Positions 1 to 6,277 of a DNA stretch of 10,448 nt are shown here, one piece after another (positions within the stretch are counted from its first letter, which is position 1; every line of letters begins with the position of its first letter). The DNA is taken from contig JAGODW010000028.1 of the NCBI GenBank assembly GCA_017998025.1, forward strand, positions 1 to 10,448. Direction: 5' to 3'. Source of the DNA: Spirochaetales bacterium. GTDB lineage: Bacteria; Spirochaetota; Spirochaetia; DTKZ01. A program made the translations under genes and the position numbers. A model generated the notes under the pieces. That model saw only the letters and a list, made by a program, of their open reading frames with translations. It was not told the origin of the DNA and did not search any database.

Positions 1-912
1 GCGGCAAAAGGTGGATTGTTTTCCGGTGAAGGAATGGCTCTCCTTAAAACAGCCGATGCATTTGCAATTGTTCTACGGAACTTTTCCAATCCAACCCTGG
101 AGGGAATGTTCGGCTCTCCGAATCCGGAGAAAGATCTGGAAACCATCCTGACAGAGCTTCTCCTTACCGATCAGGTATTAGCAGAACGACGACTCGAACG
201 AATCCAACAGGACCACCAACGGGGGAAAAAGACCCCCCAATCCCAGGCAGAAGAAAAACTGATGGAACGAATTGTAGAGACCTTGAATCAGGGTAATCCT
301 GTCCGGGATATCCCCCTTACTGCCGACGAACAGAAATTGATCAGCGGATACAAGTTCTTAACAGAAAAAAAGTGTTTCGCCCTGGTAAACTCGGATGAGA
401 ATTCGTACCGCCGGAATCCGGAACTTATAAAAGTCCTTGGCAAAGCTGCAAGAGGCAAAACACCAGGAAGCGTCGCTGAAAACAGCCAGGAAACGACTGA
501 AGAAGGGGTAATCGGAGCCATCGAATTTGCAGGAAAGTTTGAAATGGAGCTCTCACAGCTGGACGAAGAGGAACGAAAAATATTTATGGAAGATATGGGG
601 ATAGAGGAATCGGCAAAGGCCAGGCTTTCCCGGTTTGCCTATCAGCTTTTAGGCTACATTAGTTTCTTCACCGTAGGGGAAGATGAGGTTCGGGCATGGA
701 CGATTCGGAAGGGAGAAACAGCCCTGGATGCAGCAGGGACGATCCATTCTGACCTGGCTAAAGGGTTTATCCGGGCCGAATGTTTTACCGTTCAGGATCT
801 CCTCGATCTGGGTTCGGAAAAGGCTGTGAAAGATAAGGGGCTATTTCGACTGGAAGGAAAAGATTACCGGGTCCAGGATGGAGATATTCTTCATATCCGA
901 TTCAGTGTGTAA
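1..912 (+). CDS. Divergent YchF-like (Obg-family, DUF933) P-loop ATPase/GTPase, 5'-truncated by window edge
   Basis: The reading frame is open from base 1, so the start codon and the nucleotide-binding G1 to G3 motifs lie outside the window; 303 C-terminal residues are visible. The last ~80 residues are a typical YchF C-terminal TGS-like domain (DUF933), with the characteristic EVRAWTIRKGETA, AAGTIHSDLAKGFIRAE and EGKDYRVQDGDILHIRF segments and the family's terminal aromatic-x-V ending. An N-S-D-E tetrapeptide (visible residues 130-133) fits the NxxE motif that replaces NKxD in YchF, and residues ~50-85 look like the helical coiled-coil insertion. The GASKGEGLGN-type segment of ordinary YchF is replaced by GLFSGEGMALL, and about 20 polar residues are inserted before the TGS part. 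It is therefore probably a divergent YchF paralogue rather than the housekeeping copy. Family members bind ATP and associate with ribosomes; the exact role of this one is unknown. It could still be the sole YchF of this organism. Confidence 0.85.
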   Translation, partial: AAKGGLFSGEGMALLKTADAFAIVLRNFSNPTLEGMFGSPNPEKDLETILTELLLTDQVLAERRLERIQQDHQRGKKTPQSQAEEKLMERIVETLNQGNPVRDIPLTADEQKLISGYKFLTEKKCFALVNSDENSYRRNPELIKVLGKAARGKTPGSVAENSQETTEEGVIGAIEFAGKFEMELSQLDEEERKIFMEDMGIEESAKARLSRFAYQLLGYISFFTVGEDEVRAWTIRKGETALDAAGTIHSDLAKGFIRAECFTVQDLLDLGSEKAVKDKGLFRLEGKDYRVQDGDILHIRFSV

Positions 913-932
913 AAGAAACCTATTTTCAGCTC

Positions 933-962
933 TTGACGTGTTCTGTTCATTTCTACTATATT
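933..962 (+). promoter_or_regulatory. Putative sigma70-type promoter for the glutaredoxin-like gene
   Basis: TTGACG (933-938, 5 of 6 to TTGACA) is followed after 18 bases by TATATT (957-962, 5 of 6 to TATAAT). It lies just after the ychF-like stop codon and before an extremely AT-rich stretch (955-995), which would melt easily. The spacing is one base longer than ideal. AT-rich DNA produces -10 look-alikes easily, so the -35 element carries most of the weight. Confidence 0.45.
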
Positions 963-992
963 TATATAGTATATTTAATATATTATATAATT

Positions 993-1319
993 ATGATGAT
1001 TCAATACCCTATGTTATCAAAAGAAATATTCCCCGGTTCAAGCGCAGTAGAAGGAGAGCCCCGAGCGTACCTCTACGCTCTATCTGATTGTAACCATTGC
1101 AAAGATGGAATGGCCTTGCTGGATTCTCTACGTATTCCCTACCGGTATGTATACGTCGATACTCTTCCTCCGGAAATCCGTATCCAATTAAAAAAGGAAA
1201 TCGCTCAACGATTCTACCGGAATCTATACTTCCCCATCCTGGAGATACCCGGCAAAGAAACACTCTTCGGTTTTGAAGAGAAGACCTGGAAACAAGCCCT
1301 TAAATATCTTGCCGGTTAA
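993..1319 (+). CDS. Glutaredoxin-like thiol-disulfide protein with CNHC active site
   Basis: This small protein (108 residues from the ATG at 993) has a glutaredoxin/thioredoxin-fold pattern. A beta strand (residues 25-31, AYLYALS) leads into a C-x-x-C motif (Cys33-Asn-His-Cys36), followed by a helix, a second strand (YRYVYVD), a likely cis-proline (Pro81 in YFPIL) and a C-terminal GF..KTWKQAL helix. The family reduces disulfides or glutathionylated proteins in the cytoplasm; no export signal is seen. CNHC replaces the usual CPYC, so redox potential and partner are uncertain. The start is uncertain: tandem ATGs at 993 and 996, an ATG at 1011, and an in-frame TTG at 933 that is probably a -35 element. 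None has a good ribosome binding site, although AGAAGGAG occurs at about 1048-1056, downstream of these codons. The conserved domain begins near residue 24, so any of the ATGs would give a full domain. Confidence 0.7.
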   Translation: MMIQYPMLSKEIFPGSSAVEGEPRAYLYALSDCNHCKDGMALLDSLRIPYRYVYVDTLPPEIRIQLKKEIAQRFYRNLYFPILEIPGKETLFGFEEKTWKQALKYLAG

Positions 1320-1325
1320 ACTGCA

Positions 1326-1353
1326 ACAGGATTCTACTCCGGCGGAAGCCTGT
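1326..1353. terminator. Hairpin in the convergent gap between the glutaredoxin-like and AGE genes
   Basis: ACAGG (1326-1330) pairs with CCTGT (1349-1353). After one A-G mismatch the stem continues with TTC against GAA (plus a T-G pair), leaving an 8-base loop. It lies in the 57-base gap between two converging genes, where a shared terminator is expected. There is no T-run on either side, so it is not a standard intrinsic terminator. It may help Rho-dependent termination or protect the 3' ends. Confidence 0.35.
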
Positions 1354-1376
1354 ATCTACCTTGAATAGAAATATTC

Positions 1377-2492
1377 TCACAACCGTTGCTCGGCTTCATA
1401 GGCACCTACGTACAGGTGATACAGAAGCCTTGAAAGTGAAGGCTCAGCCACAGGCCGTCCCTCCCGATCCAGCTGATTGTAAAACAGGGCTCCATCAGGA
1501 AGCATAAATCGAGTACGCAGGGCGGAATAAGTCGCCTCTGCTGCTTTCCGGCAATCCCTATCCTGTGCCCAGTGATACATGGCTAAATGAGCTTTCAGCA
1601 TCTCTGCTTGAGGCCAGAGAAGTTTGCGATCGTCCATCACCCTCCCTTCGTCGGTTATAGAAGCAAAGGCAAGTCCGTCTGTATCGGTACCCTTATCGCG
1701 GGCAAACGAATACAGGTTTTCTGCATCTTCCCGAACAGAACGATCCCCTGAAGCCAGTTCATACTGATACAGGAGCCAGACCCATTCATACTGATGGCCG
1801 GGCTCCCGTATGATACCGGGTTCTCCCCGGCAAAGAGTCCAATCCTTTTCAAAGTACTCGGCCAGATGACCGTTCCCCGCTACCCGGAATCGGGTTCGAA
1901 AGAGTTCCACGATGGAACGAGCCTGGAGAAGCCAGGGTCCTTTAGGATCCACTTCATTCCAGGCCAGGAAACCTTCCAGCAGATGCATATGGGGATTCTG
2001 CCTGCGAAGGTCTGGATACCTCACAAGGGGAGAAGGGTCTGTACCGTTTCTTCGTTCCCAATACCCTCCGTGGTTTTCATCCTGTGTAAACCGGTTCAAT
2101 CCTTCCAGAGCCTCGTATGCCCTTTCCTTCGCTGCTTCATTCTCTTTTCTGCGATAGTTCCAGGCAAGGGATAGTAATCCAAATCCCTGATCGTACGTAT
2201 CGATCGTCTTATCTATTGGTTCCCCTTCGGCTGAACAGGATCGAATCCACCCCAGTTCCAGGGCATCCCAGAATAGGTCCATCACCCGGGAAATAGCCCT
2301 TTCCGCGGCAGGATGCTCAGGACAGCTATGCATAAAGGTAAAGGCCAACCGTGCCTGGGTCAGCATAGTATAGGATCGTTCCGGCCCTTTCTGCCAGGTG
2401 GGAAGTACACTTTCCGCAAATCCTCCCCGGCATTCCGGAAGATTATCAGCCCATTCACGGCACACATCTTTTATCCATTGTTCCGTACGCAT
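1377..2492 (-). CDS. AGE-family sugar epimerase/isomerase (N-acylglucosamine 2-epimerase-like)
   Basis: The 371-residue protein has the length and motif order of the AGE superfamily, an (alpha/alpha)6-barrel of cytoplasmic enzymes that interconvert sugars at C1/C2: N-acetylglucosamine/N-acetylmannosamine, mannose/fructose, or cellobiose/glucosyl-mannose. Visible motifs are DQGFGLLSLAW (101-111), the RxxPHMHLLEG segment with His170, EPGHQYEWVWLL with His233, the LLWPQAEMLKA segment, and a C-terminal YHLYVG with His359. The conserved histidines sit where the catalytic acid/base residues of the family lie. The pattern resembles the mannose isomerase/YihS branch at least as much as true N-acylglucosamine epimerases, so the substrate is left open. 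The start is an ATG at 2492 with only a weak GAAGAA-type ribosome binding site. The gene is divergent from the two-component genes and convergent with the glutaredoxin-like gene, so it is probably monocistronic. Confidence 0.88.
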   Translation of the reverse strand: MRTEQWIKDVCREWADNLPECRGGFAESVLPTWQKGPERSYTMLTQARLAFTFMHSCPEHPAAERAISRVMDLFWDALELGWIRSCSAEGEPIDKTIDTYDQGFGLLSLAWNYRRKENEAAKERAYEALEGLNRFTQDENHGGYWERRNGTDPSPLVRYPDLRRQNPHMHLLEGFLAWNEVDPKGPWLLQARSIVELFRTRFRVAGNGHLAEYFEKDWTLCRGEPGIIREPGHQYEWVWLLYQYELASGDRSVREDAENLYSFARDKGTDTDGLAFASITDEGRVMDDRKLLWPQAEMLKAHLAMYHWAQDRDCRKAAEATYSALRTRFMLPDGALFYNQLDREGRPVAEPSLSRLLYHLYVGAYEAEQRL

Positions 2493-2528
2493 GATTCTTC
2501 ACTGTACACGAAGTTTTTCAACCTAGGA

Positions 2529-2562
2529 AGGGTATCTCTTGCTCAAAGCGCAGGAATACCCT
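2529..2562. repeat. Inverted repeat AGGGTAT / ATACCCT in the divergent intergenic region
   Basis: Perfect 7-base arms AGGGTAT (2529-2535) and ATACCCT (2556-2562) are separated by 20 bases in the 81-base gap between the divergent AGE and response regulator genes. A second, wider inverted pair, ACTGTA (2501-2506) and TACAGT (2562-2567), abuts it. The arms cover the region where a weak promoter for the regulator gene would lie (TTGCTC 2539-2544, TACAGT 2562-2567, spacer 17). It could be an operator or only chance symmetry. Confidence 0.35.
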
Positions 2563-2573
2563 ACAGTTTTTTT

Positions 2574-3248
2574 ATGCGAATACTGATTGTGGAAGATGAT
2601 AAAAAAATTGCTTCGTTCATTGCCCAGGGACTAGAGGAAGCAGGATTTGTTGCAGACACGGTAGGTACGGGAGAGGAAGGTGAAGAATTATTTCAAAAGA
2701 CAATCTACGATGCTGCAGTGATAGATATAATGCTGCCCTATAAGGACGGACTCACCCTGGTAGAAACGATTCGGACTAAAGGGATCCGAACCCCTATTTT
2801 GATCCTCAGTGCCCGGCGTTCTGTAGACGACCGGGTATTGGGGCTACAAAAGGGAGGAGACGATTATCTGGTGAAACCCTTCTCGTTTGCCGAGCTTCTG
2901 GCGCGGATACAAGCCCTGATCCGCCGGTCTTCCCTCTCTCCTTCTCCTTCACCTACAGCACTGCGCTACGAGGATCTGGAAATGAACCTGGTTACCCGGG
3001 AAGTACGACGAAGCGGCAGAACAATCGACCTGCAACCCAGAGAATTCGCGCTCCTTGAATACTTCCTTCGACATCCAGGACAGGTGCTGACCAAAACCCT
3101 CATTATGGAGCATGTCTGGAACTACGACTTTGATCCCCAAACGAATGTGGTAGACGTACTGGTTCACCGTCTCCGCACCAAAATTGATAAGGATTTTGAT
3201 TCGAAACTCATTCATACCATCCGGGGGATCGGGTATGTCCTTAAGTAA
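2574..3248 (+). CDS. OmpR/PhoB-family response regulator
   Basis: The 224-residue protein starts at the ATG at 2574 (MRILIVEDD), because the receiver domain begins there; the frame is open further upstream but that part is antisense to the AGE gene. The receiver domain (1-~118) has the acidic pair Asp8/Asp9, phospho-acceptor Asp51 (AVIDIMLP), Ser79 at the switch Thr/Ser position and Lys101 in VKPF. Residues ~127-224 form the OmpR-type winged helix, with QPREFALLEYFLRHPGQVLT, the NVVDVLVHRLRTKID recognition-helix region and the wing IHTIRGIGYVL. It should be phosphorylated by the adjacent kinase and act as a DNA-binding dimer on direct repeats. Sequence style resembles the CusR/CopR/QseB group. 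No good ribosome binding site precedes the ATG; together with a possible -10 at 2562-2567 this raises the possibility of a leaderless transcript. Confidence 0.95.
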   Translation: MRILIVEDDKKIASFIAQGLEEAGFVADTVGTGEEGEELFQKTIYDAAVIDIMLPYKDGLTLVETIRTKGIRTPILILSARRSVDDRVLGLQKGGDDYLVKPFSFAELLARIQALIRRSSLSPSPSPTALRYEDLEMNLVTREVRRSGRTIDLQPREFALLEYFLRHPGQVLTKTLIMEHVWNYDFDPQTNVVDVLVHRLRTKIDKDFDSKLIHTIRGIGYVLK

Positions 3249-4629
3249 GCATCGTCTGGGAAGAATAAACCTTCGCATATCCCTTCTCTTCTCTCTCCTC
3301 TTTATAGGAACATCCCTTACCCTGTTCGGTGCTGTGGTTTTTATGGCAGATCGTTCGCTTCAGTCTGCAGAGCTGGAGTTCATCCGGCACAAACTTCTTG
3401 GCTACTGGGCCCTTTCCCAAACGCAAGGAACAGAAGCGTTCCTTGAAGAAATTCATTCGGAAAACATTCTTCTAGAAGGAACTCCTTTTTTCCTTCGGCT
3501 TTCAGATCCGGAAAACCGGACCCTTTTCCTGATCCGTCCAGAAGGATGGAAAGAGTTTTTCCCCGAACAAGCAGAAGCTCTCCCCCAGAATCCAGAAGCG
3601 GTTATTATACTTAAAACTCCAGTCCACTCGTACTCGCTCGTAGTGGGCGGAATCCCCCTCTCGAGTGAATTGTTTCTTCAGATAGGAACTTCTACCGAAG
3701 TTCGAAGAAACACCCTCTCTCTACTTCTCAGGACCTTCGCACTTCTCTCCCTACCCCTCCTGGGCATCAGCTTCCTTATCGGCTCTTTCCTTACGGCCCG
3801 TACGCTATCCCCCATCCATCGACTTACCGAACGAGTAAAAGCACTTATAGATACGGGGGATCTGGAAGAACGAGTTCCTATCCCGCGGGGAAGGAATGAA
3901 CTCCAGGATCTGGTAACGCTCTTCAATCGCATGCTGGATCGTATCCATACCCTTGTGCACAGCATGCGGGAAACGATCGATACCCTTGCCCACGACATGC
4001 GAACTCCTATGACCCGGTTCCGGGGAGCTGCAGAGCTCGCCCTTCGGTCAGCAGAAAATCCTTCCCGATGGAAAGAAGCCCTGGAAGAAGGAATTGAGGA
4101 ATCGGATAAACTGCTTCGGATGATGAATACGATCCTGGACATTGCAGAAGCCGAGGCTGGATCTTTACGACTCCGGTTCCAGGAAACTAATGCAGGAGAA
4201 ATCCTACAAGATCTTACAGAACTGTACTCTCTTCTGGCAGAAGAGAAAGACGTTCAGATTCACCTTGATCTTTCCAGCAGCCCCCTATGGATCCACACGG
4301 ACCCGGACAGACTGCGTCAGGTGGTGGGAAATCTTCTGGATAATGCGGTAAAGTACTCTCCTCCGGGAAAGACTGTTCTTCTAAAAGGGGTATTGCAAGC
4401 GGATTCACTTCTAATACGTGTGGAAGATGAGGGAGAAGGGATCCCTCCTCAGGACCTGCCGCATATATGGAACCGCCTGTACCGGGGAGAAAAAACCCGC
4501 AGTAAGCCGGGTTTAGGGTTAGGCCTTAGTCTGGTTAAAGCCATAGTGGAAGCTCATGGAGGTTCGGTACATGCATCAAACAATCCTGTTACCGGCGGTG
4601 CCGTTTTTGAAGTACGTTTACCCGTATAA
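3235..4629 (+). CDS. Membrane sensor histidine kinase (HAMP, HisKA, HATPase), partner of the response regulator
   Basis: The ATG at 3235 overlaps the regulator gene by 14 bases and follows a GGGGGAT ribosome binding site, giving 464 residues. Transmembrane helix 1 spans ~15-37, an extracytoplasmic sensor region ~38-165 follows, and helix 2 spans ~168-188. A HAMP linker (~189-240) leads to a HisKA helix with phospho-acceptor His253 in HDMRTPMTR. The catalytic domain has the N box (Asn366-Leu-Leu-Asp-Asn), the G1 box (Asp398-Glu-Gly-Glu-Gly) and the G2 GLGLGLSLVKAIVEAHGG segment. It should autophosphorylate and pass phosphate to the regulator's Asp51. The HDMRTP H-box and two-helix layout resemble CusS/TctE-type kinases. 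The sensor region has no recognisable ligand domain; the neighbouring htrA gene suggests an envelope signal, which is inference. Confidence 0.95.
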   Translation: MSLSKHRLGRINLRISLLFSLLFIGTSLTLFGAVVFMADRSLQSAELEFIRHKLLGYWALSQTQGTEAFLEEIHSENILLEGTPFFLRLSDPENRTLFLIRPEGWKEFFPEQAEALPQNPEAVIILKTPVHSYSLVVGGIPLSSELFLQIGTSTEVRRNTLSLLLRTFALLSLPLLGISFLIGSFLTARTLSPIHRLTERVKALIDTGDLEERVPIPRGRNELQDLVTLFNRMLDRIHTLVHSMRETIDTLAHDMRTPMTRFRGAAELALRSAENPSRWKEALEEGIEESDKLLRMMNTILDIAEAEAGSLRLRFQETNAGEILQDLTELYSLLAEEKDVQIHLDLSSSPLWIHTDPDRLRQVVGNLLDNAVKYSPPGKTVLLKGVLQADSLLIRVEDEGEGIPPQDLPHIWNRLYRGEKTRSKPGLGLGLSLVKAIVEAHGGSVHASNNPVTGGAVFEVRLPV

Positions 4630-4656
4630 GGTTTCGCCGTTTGGATTCTTTCAAAA

Positions 4657-4689
4657 CTGTAATGTTCCCGTAATTTCTCTGTAATAGAT
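4657..4689 (+). promoter_or_regulatory. Three 11-base direct repeats, likely response-regulator binding site before htrA
   Basis: CTGTAATGTTC (4657-4667), CCGTAATTTCT (4668-4678) and CTGTAATAGAT (4679-4689) are consecutive 11-base units sharing C(T/C)GTAAT. One helical turn between units puts all three on the same DNA face, which is how PhoB/OmpR-family dimers bind; the Pho box has the same 11-base period and a similar CTGTCAT half site. A TATATA/TATATT -10-like element follows at 4696-4703 with no recognisable -35 at the proper distance, as expected at an activator-dependent promoter. The regulator encoded two genes upstream is the obvious candidate, though this is inferred. Confidence 0.6.
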
Positions 4690-4695
4690 CCTTTG

Positions 4696-4703
4696 TATAT
4701 ATT
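4696..4703 (+). promoter_or_regulatory. Putative -10 element of htrA
   Basis: TATATATT (4696-4703) contains TATATT, a 5 of 6 match to TATAAT. It lies 7 bases after the third 11-base repeat and 20 bases before the htrA start codon. The position 17 bases further upstream (4673-4680) has no -35-like sequence, so transcription probably depends on a bound activator. The implied 5' leader is very short, about 15 bases. Confidence 0.4.
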
Positions 4704-4723
4704 TTATAGTGGAGGTATTCATT

Positions 4724-6187
4724 ATGAAGAATCGGAAAAAAATTACCTATTTGTCGCTTTTTCTTCTGCTGCTACTTTCAGTTGGAATCTTTCAGTCTGT
4801 CTGGGCAGAAGACATAACCCTGACACGTCAGGAATTGTCCGCGCTGGAAACCTATCAGAACAGTCTGCGGAAGGTATCTCAGAAAGTACTTCCCGTGGTG
4901 GTAGAGATCAATGTGGTAGAAATTATAAAACAACCAGTACCTGTCTTTGACTTTTTTGGGAACCCCTTCGAGTTCTTTTTTGGAACGCCTGATCAGAATT
5001 CGAAAAAACCCCAGACACAGCCTCAGGAACGAGAGTTCCGCCGCCAGGGACTGGGATCCGGAGTCATTGTCCGAAAGGATGGGAAGACCGTTTATGTGAT
5101 CACCAATAACCATGTAGCGGGCAATGCCAGTGAAATAAAAGTCTCCCTCTATGACGGCCGTGAGTTTGAAGCAAAGCTGGTGGGAACCGATGCGCGGAAA
5201 GACCTTGCCCTGGTATCGTTTGAAACAACTGAGTCAATACCCATAGCCGAGCTGGGAGATTCTGACAATGTAAAGGTGGGAGACTTCGCAATAGCTGTAG
5301 GGAATCCCCTGGGATTTGAATCCACTGTAACCTTTGGGATTATCTCCGCTGTTGGCCGCCGTGCTATGCCCGGCATGGATATTGGAAGTTTCACCGATTA
5401 TATACAGACCGATGCAGCTATCAATCAGGGGAACTCAGGAGGCGCCCTGGTGAACATCTATGGACAGGTAATAGGGATCAATACCTGGATCGCTTCTCAG
5501 AGCGGAGGAAACATTGGATTAGGATTTGCGATTCCCATTAATAACGCGAAAAAGGTAATCAATGATATTATCTCAAAAGGCTCGGTTGAGTATGGATGGT
5601 TGGGAGTGAATTCGGGAGATCCTTCCAAGGAATTGCGAGACAGCATGGGAATTAAAACCTCTCAGGGAGCCTTTGTATTTGATGTATTCCTGGGCAGTCC
5701 TGCCGATAAAGCGGGGATCCAGCCGGGCGATCTTATCGTACGGGTTGGTGAAAACGAGGTAAAAAACTCGAACGATCTTGTCCGTTTGGTTGGAAATCTG
5801 ACCCCCAAAACTGTAACCGACTTCCAGGTTATCCGCTCGGGTAAAACTCTTACAGTAAAAGTGAAGATCGAGACACGTAAGCCAGAATCGGAACTGGAAG
5901 ATATGGCAAAGAAAGCCTGGCCCGGTTTTTCCGTTGTCGAGTTGACCAATCAGATACGGAAAAACTTAAATCTCCGTGGAGATGGCAATATTATTGTAGG
6001 AAACGTAACCCCTGGCAGCCCTGCTGATTCTGCCGGACTCACGATTGGAGACATCATTCGGGAGATTAATGGAAAGAAAGTTAATTCTATAGCTGACTTT
6101 TATCGGGAAATCAATACAGATAAAAAAGAGTTCATGATTCGGGTGAATCGCTCAGGGAATGATTTCTTGATCGGATTGGTAAAATAA
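4724..6187 (+). CDS. htrA: Periplasmic HtrA/DegP-family serine protease with two PDZ domains
   Basis: The ATG at 4724 is preceded by a good GTGGAGGT ribosome binding site and gives 487 residues, the usual DegP length; an upstream in-frame GTG (4709) overlaps that site and is unlikely. A signal peptide is clear: basic MKNRKK, a leucine-rich core, and cleavage probably after VWA (Ala28). The trypsin-like domain carries His130 (TNNHVAG), Asp160 (RKDLALV) and nucleophile Ser238 (QGNSGGALVN). Two PDZ domains follow (~290-385 and ~399-487), each with a GSPAD.AG...GD segment. A Phe/Pro-rich stretch and QPQ-type linker (~65-105) match the flexible LA-loop region of DegP. The protein should degrade or chaperone misfolded envelope proteins as an oligomer. 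It follows the two-component genes by 94 bases without a terminator between, so it may be read both from them and from its own promoter. Confidence 0.95.
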   Translation: MKNRKKITYLSLFLLLLLSVGIFQSVWAEDITLTRQELSALETYQNSLRKVSQKVLPVVVEINVVEIIKQPVPVFDFFGNPFEFFFGTPDQNSKKPQTQPQEREFRRQGLGSGVIVRKDGKTVYVITNNHVAGNASEIKVSLYDGREFEAKLVGTDARKDLALVSFETTESIPIAELGDSDNVKVGDFAIAVGNPLGFESTVTFGIISAVGRRAMPGMDIGSFTDYIQTDAAINQGNSGGALVNIYGQVIGINTWIASQSGGNIGLGFAIPINNAKKVINDIISKGSVEYGWLGVNSGDPSKELRDSMGIKTSQGAFVFDVFLGSPADKAGIQPGDLIVRVGENEVKNSNDLVRLVGNLTPKTVTDFQVIRSGKTLTVKVKIETRKPESELEDMAKKAWPGFSVVELTNQIRKNLNLRGDGNIIVGNVTPGSPADSAGLTIGDIIREINGKKVNSIADFYREINTDKKEFMIRVNRSGNDFLIGLVK

Positions 6188-6212
6188 TAGATTAAGAACA
6201 GTATTCTCCCCC

Positions 6213-6248
6213 GGCTCCTGCGGGCTGTTAGCTCCAGGAGCCTTTTTT
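6213..6248 (+). terminator. Rho-independent terminator of htrA
   Basis: A perfect 8-base stem, GGCTCCTG (6213-6220) with CAGGAGCC (6235-6242), encloses a 14-base loop that can pair a further GCT/AGC, and is followed at once by six Ts (6243-6248). It lies 25 bases after the htrA stop. There is no A-run on its left side, so it works for the rightward htrA transcript and not for the converging pdxA transcript. Confidence 0.9.
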
Positions 6249-6277
6249 AGCATTTCATCCTTCAGGAACGGCGTATC

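Noticed and set aside
933..992. TTG start at 933 for the glutaredoxin-like protein
   Set aside because: The TTG is better read as the first bases of a TTGACG -35 element, and the extension would be an odd Tyr/Ile-rich peptide translated from the AT-rich leader.
955..995. AT-rich tract as a replication origin or attachment site
   Set aside because: It is short, has no DnaA-box cluster or flanking direct repeats, and is explained by promoter DNA.
2313..2573. Extension of the response regulator frame upstream to 2313
   Set aside because: The frame is open, but this part is antisense to the AGE gene, and receiver-domain homology begins exactly at the ATG at 2574. A long N-terminal extension would not match the family.
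3184..3234. Longer start of the histidine kinase at 3184
   Set aside because: The ATG at 3235 has a ribosome binding site and gives a normal short cytoplasmic N-terminus before the first membrane helix.
3678..4142. Minus-strand open frame of 154 codons inside the histidine kinase gene
   Set aside because: It is rich in Arg and Ser, has no recognisable motif, and lies wholly opposite a well-supported kinase coding region; it is a shadow frame.
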